DNA of 64,000 nt from Palsa-892 sp963751615 (GTDB lineage: Bacteria > Pseudomonadota > Alphaproteobacteria > Rhizobiales > Xanthobacteraceae), in assembly GCA_963751615.1 (NCBI GenBank), contig CAVVVG010000006.1, forward strand, positions 186,001 through 250,000, written 5' to 3'. Positions 1-8,856 of the stretch are shown in pieces; position 1 is the stretch's first letter; each line of letters starts with the position of its first letter. The notes beneath the pieces were generated by a model that was not told the DNA's origin, made no database searches, and saw only the letters and a list, made by a program, of their open reading frames with translations. The position numbers and the translations under genes were made by a program.

Positions 1-1379
1 TTTCAAAAGTAAGAGATGGGCTGGCCGAAGGAACGATCGAGATCGTGATTGGTACGCATGCGCTTTTGGCGAAATCAGTCACTTTCAAAGATCTTGGCCT
101 CGTCGTAGTCGACGAGGAGCAACATTTTGGCGTTGCTCACAAGGAAAGGTTGAAACAACTACGTAATGAGGTTCATGTTCTGACGCTAACGGCGACGCCT
201 ATTCCTCGCACTCTACAGCTGGCGCTGGCTGGCATCCGTGAATTGTCCATCATCGCTACGCCTCCCGTTGACCGTCTTGCGGTGCGCACATTTGTTTCTC
301 CGTTTGACCCTCTGATTATCCGCGAGGCTCTTCTACGAGAGCGATATCGGGGAGGGCAGGCATTTTATGTTTGCCCCCGCATAGAGGATCTCGATGCCCG
401 AAAACAATTTCTTGAAGCCTATGTGCCGGAAGTTAAGGTGGCGATCGCCCATGGACAGTTGCCGGCGCGCGATCTCGAAGACATCATGGCGGCCTTTTAC
501 GATGGAAAATTCGACGTTCTGCTCTCGACGACGATTATCGAGTCCGGCCTTGATATTCCAACTGCGAATACGCTTATCGTACACCGCGCCGACCGCTTTG
601 GGCTTGCACAGCTCTATCAACTCCGCGGTCGTGTAGGGCGTTCCAAGACAAGAGCATACGCAATCCTAACGACGCCGGGAGAAAAGCCTGTCACCGTGCA
701 AGCAGAGCGCCGTCTCAAGGTTTTGCAATCGCTCGATACGCTTGGCGCAGGCTTCGAGCTTGCATCGCATGATCTTGATATCCGGGGAGCAGGAAATCTT
801 CTCGGTGAAGAGCAATCGGGTCATATCCGTGAAGTCGGTTACGAACTTTATCAGGAAATGCTGACAGAAGCTGTTGCCGAACTCGAAGCCGGCATTGATC
901 AACCAACCGTCGATAAGTGGTCGCCGCAGATTGCGGTTGGGACCCCGGTGATGATTCCCGAAGACTATGTGCCTGATCTTTCTGTCCGGCTCGGATTGTA
1001 TCGCCGCTTAGCAGACCTGCAAAATGAAACCGAAATTGAAACCGCCGCAGCGGAGCTTGTGGATCGTTTCGGAAAATTACCCGAGGAAGTGGAAGCACTT
1101 TTAAAAGTTGTAGCGATCAAGGCACTATGTCGGCGTGCGAATGTCGACCGTATCGAAGCAGGCCCAAAAGGAGCTGTCGTTGCATTCCGTGATAACAAAT
1201 TCGAAAATCCGGAGGGCTTATTGCACTGGATTGCAGACGCCGCGCCACTGGCCAGAATACGTCCTGACCAAAAAGTGGTGTGGTTCAATAATTGGCAAAA
1301 TGTAGATGCGCGCCTTGCAGGGACGAAAACGCTTCTAAAAAATCTTGTAAAAATTGCTGAAGACACAGAAACGGCGTAA
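1..1379 (+). CDS. mfd: transcription-repair coupling factor Mfd, C-terminal part (5' end outside window)
   Basis: Mfd is an ATP-dependent DNA translocase that removes stalled RNA polymerase from damaged DNA and recruits UvrA. The open frame runs in from the left edge (codons begin at base 3), so only about 459 residues of a protein usually near 1,150 are present. Visible are a DEEQHFG helicase box, TATPIPRTL, the second RecA-like lobe with TTIIESGLDIP and QLRGRVGRS, and the downstream region with DIRGAGNLLGEEQSGHI, followed by the C-terminal D7-type domain. The frame is intact to its TAA stop. The oxidoreductase gene on the opposite strand ends two bases further on. Confidence 0.97.
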   Translation, partial: SKVRDGLAEGTIEIVIGTHALLAKSVTFKDLGLVVVDEEQHFGVAHKERLKQLRNEVHVLTLTATPIPRTLQLALAGIRELSIIATPPVDRLAVRTFVSPFDPLIIREALLRERYRGGQAFYVCPRIEDLDARKQFLEAYVPEVKVAIAHGQLPARDLEDIMAAFYDGKFDVLLSTTIIESGLDIPTANTLIVHRADRFGLAQLYQLRGRVGRSKTRAYAILTTPGEKPVTVQAERRLKVLQSLDTLGAGFELASHDLDIRGAGNLLGEEQSGHIREVGYELYQEMLTEAVAELEAGIDQPTVDKWSPQIAVGTPVMIPEDYVPDLSVRLGLYRRLADLQNETEIETAAAELVDRFGKLPEEVEALLKVVAIKALCRRANVDRIEAGPKGAVVAFRDNKFENPEGLLHWIADAAPLARIRPDQKVVWFNNWQNVDARLAGTKTLLKNLVKIAEDTETA

Positions 1380-1380
1380 A

Positions 1381-2031
1381 TTATGCTGCTTGATCCGCAG
1401 CAAGCGCTTGCTCCATTGCCGCCGCGATCATTTCCGCGGGTTGCGCGCCGGCAACGGCAAATCGATTGTTGAAGATAAAAAATGGCACGCCTGAAATTCC
1501 GGCTTCAGCGGCCGAATTTGCAGCGTTTTGAATTGCCGCCACGTCGCGCTCGCTTGCCAGATCTTGTCTCACTTGATCCAACTCAAGCCCACTCGCCGCG
1601 GCAGCCTTGACCAATGTTTCGATTTCGGTCAGATCGGCGCCTTCGCTGAAGAAGGACGCAAAAATCCGTTCTACAACAGGCGATGCCTGGCCGGCACTTT
1701 CAGCCCATGCAATCACCCGATGGGCATCCAGCGTATTCGGCTGACGGGCAATCCTTTCGAAATGAAAATCGATACCTTCTTCCTTACCGAGTTTCGAGAG
1801 GCGTTCATGAGCTGGGCGAATACGTTCATCGCTGCCAAATTTGCGAGAGAGATAATCTACGCGCGCCATTCCTTCGCGAGGCACACGTGGGTCGAGAAAA
1901 TAAGGCTTCCAACGAACGGTGGTTTTGATCTTAGGACGCAATGCGAGCGCGGCTTCGAGGCGGTGCTTTCCGAGATAACACCATGGACAAACGACGTCAG
2001 AAACGACATCGATGATCATTCGATTGGCCAA
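1381..2031 (-). CDS. DsbA-family (FrnE-like) thiol oxidoreductase
   Basis: This 216-residue protein has a thioredoxin-type CPWC motif at about residues 15-18, directly after a first beta strand (IDVVSDVVCPWCYLG). A cis-proline loop, ISGVPFFIF, lies near residue 180. This is the pattern of the FrnE/2-hydroxychromene-2-carboxylate isomerase-like DsbA branch. There is no signal peptide, so it probably acts in the cytoplasm as a disulfide oxidoreductase or stress protein. It is convergent with mfd and follows the adenylate-forming gene on the same strand by 11 bases. The substrate is unknown. Confidence 0.88.
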   Translation of the reverse strand: MANRMIIDVVSDVVCPWCYLGKHRLEAALALRPKIKTTVRWKPYFLDPRVPREGMARVDYLSRKFGSDERIRPAHERLSKLGKEEGIDFHFERIARQPNTLDAHRVIAWAESAGQASPVVERIFASFFSEGADLTEIETLVKAAAASGLELDQVRQDLASERDVAAIQNAANSAAEAGISGVPFFIFNNRFAVAGAQPAEMIAAAMEQALAADQAA

Positions 2032-2042
2032 ATTCGCTCCAC

Positions 2043-3560
2043 TTAGCTTGCGGCTTGTGGTGCCGATCGCTCCTGTAGTCCTTCGATTATGATGCGTGAA
2101 AGACCTGCCTCGTCAAGCACCCTTGTCGCAACAGGTAAATTTGATGTTTGAATAACGAGACGCGCACCGAGCACCGCATCGCTTGTGAAACTAACGTGAG
2201 TATTTGGCATTGCATGGGCAATCCGCGCAGTTAGATCATCGACGCCATACCGCAGTCCGCCAATTTGCACGACCCCTTCAAGCGGGGCATCAATCACAAA
2301 GCCATTACTACCAATGGCATGACACTTTAAATTTGTCCGCACGAAACCATCAATCTCGAACTCCAATTGCGCAGGCGTGGAGCGCCCATTGTTGGAAAAT
2401 GACTTATTGGGGACCATTGCGCCACGAACAGCCAACGTGCCATCGTCAAGCCGTTTCGTTTCAATTACAAACGGGCCTCCATCAATTTTTGCCGGCGCAG
2501 AAATTTTTCCGAATGGAATGGGCGAGGGCATCATCTTCGCAATCCGTTCCAATACGCTGAGCCCAATTTCACCAAAAGTTTGCAAATCGACAATTGCGTC
2601 ACAGTTCGTGCAAGAGAGATCGAGACTCAAGCTCTTAGGAGTACGATGGATTGCGATCGCCGCCGCAAAATTATCGCGCACATTACTTGTAAGATAATTT
2701 AGGGCAGTTGCAGGTGCAACAAGATGTGCTCCACCGGTGTCAAAGCTCGTCTGATCGGAAGACCCTTGCGCTAACTGTAATGTGCCGCCTGTCAGTAGCC
2801 ACGGAACAAAAGCAGAAGCGATCGCTGCAAAGGATGTTGGAGGCAGCGTAGATATGATGCCACCGCCCGAGGCAATTTTTGCTTCAAGCAAGACGGCAAG
2901 ACCTGCTGCAAGCCATTGACTATGTGTTCTACCAACCGGGAAGGGGCCGCTTCTTGCAGTATCGAAAGTTGCCATCGCAAAACTGTCTGCGGAAAGCACA
3001 TGAGGTGCGGGCAACAGATCCAGCATGTTATTTGAAAAAGGCATTTGCAGATCGAGTGCGATAACGCCATCAGGCGGGTCCATTCCAAAGGCGCACGGAA
3101 AACCAAGCGTGCATAATTCCGCTGCGGCTTCGCAGGCGATTTCGGCGGGTCGCTCATTTCCAACCCGTGTCATCGTGATGATGACGCTAGGCCCAACATC
3201 ACGCAGTGCTGCAATCAAGTCCGAACGCCGCCACAATAATGGTAGTGGTATTGCGACCAATCCCGCCCTAAGCACGGCCAGAAGACTGAGTACGGACTCC
3301 ACCGTATTCGGCAACTGAATGGCGACAATTGACTGCTCGGGCAGTCCAAGAGAAGCCAACCGGCCTGCAATCCTCGTGACGGCAATATCGGCCTCGGTAT
3401 AATTCAAACGACGGGGAATACTACCGATAAGCGCCGCCCGATCAGGAGGATCCGCAAGCGCTAGCGCGCCCGGTCTCATCAACACATTGCGGCGAAAGAC
3501 AGCGTCTAGCGTGACCTTCGTATCGAGGCCGAGATCACTCGGAAGTTTTGCTTCGGGCAT
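2043..3560 (-). CDS. divergent adenylate-forming (AMP-binding/acyl-CoA synthetase-like) protein
   Basis: The protein is about 505 residues. The N-terminal half resembles class I adenylate-forming enzymes: FRRNVLMRPGALALADPP, RLNYTEADIAVTRIAGRLAS, VAIQLPNTVESVLSLLAVLRAGLVAIPLPLLWR (quoted in parts of the fold). The usual Ser/Thr/Gly-rich ATP loop is replaced by ARSGPFPVGRTHS near residue 200, so acyl-adenylate chemistry is doubtful. The C-terminal domain is short and atypical. I chose the ATG at 3560 because it overlaps the upstream gene's stop in TGATG, a sign of translational coupling; an ATG at 3614 would add 18 residues. It may have a non-catalytic or altered role. Confidence 0.7.
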   Translation of the reverse strand: MPEAKLPSDLGLDTKVTLDAVFRRNVLMRPGALALADPPDRAALIGSIPRRLNYTEADIAVTRIAGRLASLGLPEQSIVAIQLPNTVESVLSLLAVLRAGLVAIPLPLLWRRSDLIAALRDVGPSVIITMTRVGNERPAEIACEAAAELCTLGFPCAFGMDPPDGVIALDLQMPFSNNMLDLLPAPHVLSADSFAMATFDTARSGPFPVGRTHSQWLAAGLAVLLEAKIASGGGIISTLPPTSFAAIASAFVPWLLTGGTLQLAQGSSDQTSFDTGGAHLVAPATALNYLTSNVRDNFAAAIAIHRTPKSLSLDLSCTNCDAIVDLQTFGEIGLSVLERIAKMMPSPIPFGKISAPAKIDGGPFVIETKRLDDGTLAVRGAMVPNKSFSNNGRSTPAQLEFEIDGFVRTNLKCHAIGSNGFVIDAPLEGVVQIGGLRYGVDDLTARIAHAMPNTHVSFTSDAVLGARLVIQTSNLPVATRVLDEAGLSRIIIEGLQERSAPQAAS

Positions 3561-5413
3561 CACGGGCGTTTTTCTGGTGTTGATTTCATTTGCGATGATT
3601 CGGGCACCCGCCACCAGCTTTCGATCATGTGGCCTGTAAGTGGTGTCTTTTCAGGCCGGCCAATCCACGGCCAACGCGCAATCCATTGCTCCGGCAAATA
3701 GAATAGCGGAACAATATAGATGCCCGACATCAATAGGCGATCCAAACTCCGTGTCGCTGTGACCAATTCCTCGCGTGTGTGAGCGGCAATCATCGCCGCA
3801 ATCATTGCATCAACGGCCTTCGATGTTACCCCCATATAATTGCGCGTGCCGGGCGAGTTCGCACTCGATGATCCGAAATAGAAATTCTGTTCATTGCCGG
3901 GTGAGAGCGATTGCTGCCAAGTATAAGGCAGCATGTCGTAATCATATGTCTGGCGCCGTTGTTCGAACTGTGTGCTATCAACGAAACGAACCAGCGCAGA
4001 AATTCCCGCCCGTTTCAGCATCGTCGAAAAACCGAGCGCGAGCCTCTCCTCATCGCGCGTAGAAACCACAATTTCAAAACCAAAGTGCTCACCGGTCTTT
4101 AGGGATATAAGTGATCCATCGCGCAGTTTCCAACCAGCTTCGGAAAATAGTTCGAGTGCTCGTTTCAATCGATCGCGGTCTCGTCCCGAACCATCCGATA
4201 CCGGCGGCTGATACCTGCCTTCAGTCACTTCCGGTAAAAGATCAGCAGAGTACGGGAATAGCAAATCGCGTTCTTGTGCACTCGCAGGTTTACCGCGTGC
4301 GGACAATTCTGATGCTTCGAAAAAACTTGCGCTTCGTTTATATGCACCGTAGTAAAGTTTGGCGTTCGCCCATTCGAAATCGAACAGTTCGTTAATGGCT
4401 TGCCGTACCCGTCTGTCTGCAAAAATCGGTCGCCTCGTATTGAAAACGAAGGTCTGCAAGGGCCGCGGTTCCCCACTGGCTATTCCTTCACGGATCAAAC
4501 CGTTATTTCGCGCTGCTGGAAAATCGTATTGGATCGTCCAGCGTCCTGGGTCATTTTCAAAACGCACATCGTAAAGTTGGCGTTTGAACGCCTCAAACCA
4601 AGTATTGGAGTCTCGATAAAAATCGATTTTGATCTCGCTAAAATTATAAAGTCCGCGGGTGACCGCTAGATCCTTCGCCCAATAGTCGGCGTTACGCGTA
4701 AGCGTGACGTTTTCTCCAGGCTTTATTTTGGTAATCCGGTACGGACCACTTCCAGTCAGAGGCTTCAGGCCAGTATCGTCAAAATGCTCACGATCGATGA
4801 GATGTGCCGGCAAGACGGGCATGAGCCCAAGGATTAAAGGCAATTCCCGATCAGCTGTATCGGTAAACTCAAATCGTACCGTTCGATCATCAGTTTTTTT
4901 GGCGCGTGCGACTTTGTTATAATAATAACGGTGATTTGGGCGGCCTTTGTCACACAGAAGTTTCCAGGAAAACAACACGTCTTCGACGGTTACGGGCTTT
5001 CCGTCGGAAAATCTTGCAGCAGGATTCATTTGAAACGAGACAAAACTTCTTGCCTCATCCGTTTCGACTGTTTCGGCTAGCAGCCCGTAAAGCGTGAAAG
5101 GTTCATCCTGTCCGCGGGTAAGTAGGCTTTCGATGACATAGTTTCGTACTTGCTGAACCGCCGTTCCGTGCACGACCAGCGGATTCAAACTATCAAAGCT
5201 ACCCAACACGGCGACGGTCAGTCGGCCGCCTTGTGGAGCAGCCGGATTCACATATCCAAAATAATCAAAGCCGGGGGCATACGCCGGCTCGCCATGCATC
5301 GCAATTGCATGACGCGGTTCTGCTTCAGCAGAGAAGCTAGTTATTGCGCCGATGAACCCAATGGTGGCGAGTACTGCTCCGGCGATCCGACGATTCGGTT
5401 GGACTAATGCCAT
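3560..5413 (-). CDS. extracellular solute-binding protein, family 5 (YejA-like oligopeptide type)
   Basis: This periplasmic binding protein of an ABC importer has about 617 residues. A signal peptide (AGAVLATIGFIGAITSFSAEA) is followed by HAIAMHGEPAYAPGFDYFGY and NPAAPQGGRLTVAVLGSFDS, typical of YejA-type peptide or microcin C-like transporters. Family 5 landmarks are YRITKIKPGENVTLTRNADYW and VRQAINELFDFEW. The ATG at 5413 is preferred because it begins the signal peptide; 12 more residues are possible upstream. No permease or ATPase genes are nearby, so the partner transporter lies outside this window. It is translationally coupled to the adenylate-forming gene downstream. Confidence 0.9.
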   Translation of the reverse strand: MALVQPNRRIAGAVLATIGFIGAITSFSAEAEPRHAIAMHGEPAYAPGFDYFGYVNPAAPQGGRLTVAVLGSFDSLNPLVVHGTAVQQVRNYVIESLLTRGQDEPFTLYGLLAETVETDEARSFVSFQMNPAARFSDGKPVTVEDVLFSWKLLCDKGRPNHRYYYNKVARAKKTDDRTVRFEFTDTADRELPLILGLMPVLPAHLIDREHFDDTGLKPLTGSGPYRITKIKPGENVTLTRNADYWAKDLAVTRGLYNFSEIKIDFYRDSNTWFEAFKRQLYDVRFENDPGRWTIQYDFPAARNNGLIREGIASGEPRPLQTFVFNTRRPIFADRRVRQAINELFDFEWANAKLYYGAYKRSASFFEASELSARGKPASAQERDLLFPYSADLLPEVTEGRYQPPVSDGSGRDRDRLKRALELFSEAGWKLRDGSLISLKTGEHFGFEIVVSTRDEERLALGFSTMLKRAGISALVRFVDSTQFEQRRQTYDYDMLPYTWQQSLSPGNEQNFYFGSSSANSPGTRNYMGVTSKAVDAMIAAMIAAHTREELVTATRSLDRLLMSGIYIVPLFYLPEQWIARWPWIGRPEKTPLTGHMIESWWRVPESSQMKSTPEKRP

Positions 5414-5576
5414 TCGTAGATTAGGCCCTTTGCATACGTTGCCGTCCATGCCACTGTCCTGCCTTAATTGCCGCCGACAGGCTGTGGCTTACGCGGCGCG
5501 CTTGGCTGTCGATCATCCTCCATTCATGCCGCTTTTAGCGGCAGAATTCAAAATCAAAGGTTACAGGGGAAACTCT

Positions 5577-6354
5577 ATGAAAATTCATTTGTCCTTCGCG
5601 CCGTCGCGCGTGGCTCGCATTGCGGCTGCGTTGTTTGCGATCAGCTTCGGCGCCGAGGTGCTCGCTCAGAACTCCGCCCGCACAACCAAAGGCAGCGTCG
5701 CCGAAAGCGCCCACGCAAAAGGGGCCTACGCCGGCGCCTGCACCTACACCTACACCTGCACCTCCAGCGCAGGGTGCGCAGCCGGGTGCAGAAGCACAAC
5801 CGCAATCCCAACAGGCGGTAGCGGTACCGACGCCTTGGACCAAGCGTTGCACCGAAGAACCACAATCCAAAAAACAAATTTGTGAAGTCGCACAGGCTTT
5901 GCTGGCTGAAACGGGTCAGTTCCTGATGTCGGCTTCTTTTACCGAGATCCAAGATAACCCGAAGAAAGGTCTCACGATCATGGCGCCCATGGGAGTACTG
6001 TTACCTCCAGGTTTGCGTATTCATGTCGACCAGCAGCAGATGCCCAATGACATTCCGTATTCGGTGTGTATCGCTCCTTCCGGTCAGCCCCCGGTATGCA
6101 TTGCCGAAACAGAAATCGATCAGACTTTTATCACTAACTTGAAAAAAGCGCAGACGATGCGCGTACAAGTAATCAACGCGCAGCGCCGAATCACAATTGA
6201 CTATCTTTTCTCAACGAAGGATTTTGCCAAGGCCTATGACGGCCCTCCCATTGACGAAAAGGCGTTAACCGCTCAACGACAGAAATTGCAGGACGAACTG
6301 CAGAAGCGCGCAGAAGAAGCCCGCAAAAAATTGGAAAGCCAACAGAAGCAATGA
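5577..6354 (+). pseudogene. invasion-associated locus B (IalB) family protein, frame broken near 5665
   Basis: The ATG at 5577 has an AGGGG ribosome site and begins a clean signal peptide ending AEVLAQ. The rest of the protein continues one base later in the +1 frame: TPPAQPKAASPKAPTQKG, a Pro/Ala linker, then the IalB domain (QICEVAQALLAETGQFLMSA, GVLLPPGLRIHVDQ, YSVCIAPS, VCIAETEID) and a charged C-terminal helix. Removing one base around 5666-5670 would restore one ORF of about 258 residues. IalB-type proteins are small secreted proteins first described in Bartonella; free-living relatives have no settled function. This is either a real frameshift or a sequence error. A strong terminator follows. 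Confidence 0.8.
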
Positions 6355-6385
6355 TCGAGCGTAGGTGATCGTTAAAGTAGATGAG

Positions 6386-6413
6386 AACGGCGCGTCTTAG
6401 ACGCGCCGTTTTT
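6386..6413 (+). terminator. rho-independent terminator of the IalB gene
   Basis: A perfect 11-bp stem (aacggcgcgtc / gacgcgccgtt) with a TTA loop is followed by a T run. It lies 31 bases after the IalB stop. The opposite strand has only a weak T stretch, so it mainly serves the + strand. Confidence 0.9.
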
Positions 6414-6422
6414 GGTTAGCTG

Positions 6423-6755
6423 CTAATGAATATTGCGGTCGCGCGCCCGATAGCCACCCAAATCGTCCCGAGAAAAGCGTTGTTCGAGTTCAGGGTGACG
6501 GAGCGGCTCCCCGGATGTGTCTGGTAAAAGATTCTGCTCCGACACATAGGCGATGTATTCGCTCTCCGCATTCTCCGCGAGCAAATGATAAAATGGTTGG
6601 TCCTTCGTCGGACGGATTTCTTCCGGAATCGACAGCCACCACTCCTCGGTATTGTTGAACGTCGGGTCGATATCGAATATGACGCCACGAAACGGGAAGA
6701 CGCGGTGCTTCACCACCTGCCCAATGCGATATTTTGCGGTACGCGGCTTATTCAT
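6423..6755 (-). CDS. hspQ: heat shock protein HspQ
   Basis: This 110-residue protein has the HspQ/YccV fold signature: KYRIGQVVKHRVFPFRGVIF, DPTFNNTEEWW, then DQPFYHLLAE and YIAYVSEQNLLPD. HspQ binds hemimethylated DNA in vitro and acts as a specificity factor for Lon protease in enterobacteria. The protein is full length. It is convergent with IalB and transcribed alone. Confidence 0.95.
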   Translation of the reverse strand: MNKPRTAKYRIGQVVKHRVFPFRGVIFDIDPTFNNTEEWWLSIPEEIRPTKDQPFYHLLAENAESEYIAYVSEQNLLPDTSGEPLRHPELEQRFSRDDLGGYRARDRNIH

Positions 6756-7000
6756 TATCTTTTCTTTTCAGATACTTATCTCAGGTCCATCGATCCTGCT
6801 CAAACCTAAAAATCCCATTTTGGCAACACGTTTGGCAACAAATAGCAGTTTTGGTGGTGCATCGAACAGACGGGCTAGATTGGGCCTCAAGCTCATAGAA
6901 ATCAATCTGACAGCGGTAATAGGAGCGGGGCCTGTATTAGGATTTCACCTGAGCCAGGCTCAGCCTTTTCGCCCTGGCGCGGTTCCGCAGGGAGGCAGTA

Positions 7001-7495
7001 ATGGAAAATCACAATGAGCATTCAAAGTCAGAGTCTAGCCCTCCGGAAATGCCTCGAAGAATAGAGCTTTTATATAATAGTACCGTATCAGAACTAACCT
7101 TCTTGAAGAAACAGCAATGGGCGGTCACTAATTATTCTCTAATAGCGTATGGCGCGATTTACGCCATCGCTCGCAATTCCTGCCATTCCGGTAGCTTTGG
7201 CTTTTTGATCTTACTTCTGTTTGGAGCTTTATTTTCCACGTTTTGTTTAATTAAATTTCAGCGCGATCTGAAGCCAATTCGTGACCGCCGAGCAAAAATT
7301 CATCGTCAATACTATTCACCTTCCGAGCGAGGTAGAGGAGAATTAAACTTAGAAGACACTCCACGAAACTGGCTTGCCGCACCCTTTTTTTTCATCGTCT
7401 TGTTGTTTACAAATCTAGTTGGCGCATTAGTTGTCGCATATTTATTGTGGCCATGTTTTGTGGTTCAAATTCCGAACCTATCGGGTCACGCCTAA
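7001..7495 (+). CDS. small inner-membrane protein of unknown function
   Basis: The start is supported by a GGGAGG ribosome site 6 bases before the ATG. The 164-residue protein has a polar N-terminus, two central hydrophobic segments (around YSLIAYGAIYAIA and FGFLILLLFGALFSTFCLI), a basic cytoplasmic-looking loop (FQRDLKPIRDRRAKIHRQYY), and a C-terminal hydrophobic hairpin (FFFIVLLFTNLVGALVVAYL). I do not recognise the family. It stands alone between hspQ and malyl-CoA lyase, so context gives no function. Confidence 0.65.
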   Translation: MENHNEHSKSESSPPEMPRRIELLYNSTVSELTFLKKQQWAVTNYSLIAYGAIYAIARNSCHSGSFGFLILLLFGALFSTFCLIKFQRDLKPIRDRRAKIHRQYYSPSERGRGELNLEDTPRNWLAAPFFFIVLLFTNLVGALVVAYLLWPCFVVQIPNLSGHA

Positions 7496-7582
7496 AAATG
7501 CAGGGGCCTTCATGTGGACATCGCGCCGCAGCAGTTCCGTGGCTAACCAACCTCCACTAATCACGGCAGATTACGGTCGGAT

Positions 7583-8620
7583 TTACAGTTTGTAGAGGTC
7601 TTTTCGAGCTGGATCCTTCTCCGCTACCAGCTTCGCAAGATTGACCATTACTTTAGCCTGTTTCCAAGTCGCATCGTCCTGCATTTTGCCGTCTACCATA
7701 CCGACGCCTGTGCCATCAGGCATCGCATCAAGAATTTTCTTTGCGAAGACAACCTCTTTCGGATCAGGACTGAACACGCGTTTTGCAATTTCCACCTGGT
7801 TGGGATGGAGCGACCAGGCACCGACGCAGCCTTGCAAAAATGAGTTGCGGAATTGAACTTCGCACCCCTCCAAGTCGGCGATATCACCAAACGGTCCGTA
7901 GAAGGGCTTGATCCCGTTTGCGGCACAGGCATCTACCATTCTTCCTATACTGTAATGCCATAAATCCTGCTGCGATACTTGCCGCTTGCCACCGTTCGGA
8001 TCGGCAATAACTTTATATTCAGGATGCCCTCCACCCACGCGGGTAGTTTTCATTCCACGTGAGGCTGCTAAATCGGCAGGACCGAAACTCATCCCATGCA
8101 TGCGCGGAGAAGAGGAGGCGATCAACTCCACGTTCATCACGCCTTCTGCCGTTTCAAGTATGGCGTGAATTAGTATTGGCTTTTTGATCGAATGTTTGGC
8201 TTCTAGTTGAGATAGAAGTTGATCGAGATAGTGAATGTCCCAGGGGCCTTCGACTTTCGGCAACATAATTACATCAAGTTTGTTTCCGACAGCGCCAACA
8301 ATTTCGATAACGTCATCCAACGCCCATGGACTTGCGAGTGAATTAATGCGTGTCCAGAGACCGGTCGCGCCGAAGTTATTCTTTTTAGCCATTTCGATAA
8401 AACCTTGACGAGCAGCATCCTTGGCATCGGCCGGTATTGCATCTTCAAGATTGCCAAGCAGCACATCGACATCTTTGATCACCTCGGGAATACGAGCCCG
8501 TACTTTCTCGTTATGAGGCGGAACAAAATGGATCACGCGCTCAAGTCGAACCGGCAATTCACGCAAAGGCTGGGGTGCCCCAACCGCAAGAGGACGGAAG
8601 AAATTGCGAGGAAGCTTCAT
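7583..8620 (-). CDS. mcl: L-malyl-CoA / beta-methylmalyl-CoA lyase
   Basis: This CitE-superfamily lyase of 345 residues cleaves malyl-CoA or methylmalyl-CoA to glyoxylate plus acetyl- or propionyl-CoA. It is used in the ethylmalonyl-CoA pathway and the serine cycle. Key stretches are HFVPPHNEKVRARIPEVIKD, LLGNLEDAIPADAKDAAR (acidic metal and CoA site), MLPKVEG, ILETAEGVMN, SFGPADLAASRGM and GAWSLHPNQVEIA. The start MKLPRNFF at 8620 fits relatives better than the ATG at 8644. A CoA transferase/racemase gene diverges from it, consistent with CoA-ester metabolism. Confidence 0.92.
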   Translation of the reverse strand: MKLPRNFFRPLAVGAPQPLRELPVRLERVIHFVPPHNEKVRARIPEVIKDVDVLLGNLEDAIPADAKDAARQGFIEMAKKNNFGATGLWTRINSLASPWALDDVIEIVGAVGNKLDVIMLPKVEGPWDIHYLDQLLSQLEAKHSIKKPILIHAILETAEGVMNVELIASSSPRMHGMSFGPADLAASRGMKTTRVGGGHPEYKVIADPNGGKRQVSQQDLWHYSIGRMVDACAANGIKPFYGPFGDIADLEGCEVQFRNSFLQGCVGAWSLHPNQVEIAKRVFSPDPKEVVFAKKILDAMPDGTGVGMVDGKMQDDATWKQAKVMVNLAKLVAEKDPARKDLYKL

Positions 8621-8856
8621 CGGAAAACCCATTCTGAAAATCACGGAAGGTTTAGCCGAGAAGTGGGGCGTCGCCTAGCTGCACCCTGGTCGAAGATAAG
8701 GTGCTTTTGGATTGACCAGGGAGCTTAGCGTCGATACCAGATTTTCCGTTCCGCCCGGCGAGTTTTTCCTTATGTCCAATATCCTGAACTTAGCAGCGCA
8801 TTTTGTGCAATATGGGATGCTCGCACCCAACCTTTTTCATTGATAAGGCACACATC

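Noticed and set aside
5641..5952. Arg/Cys-rich minus-strand frame over the IalB gene
   Set aside because: It is the mirror of the Pro/Ala-rich linker and has no family resemblance.
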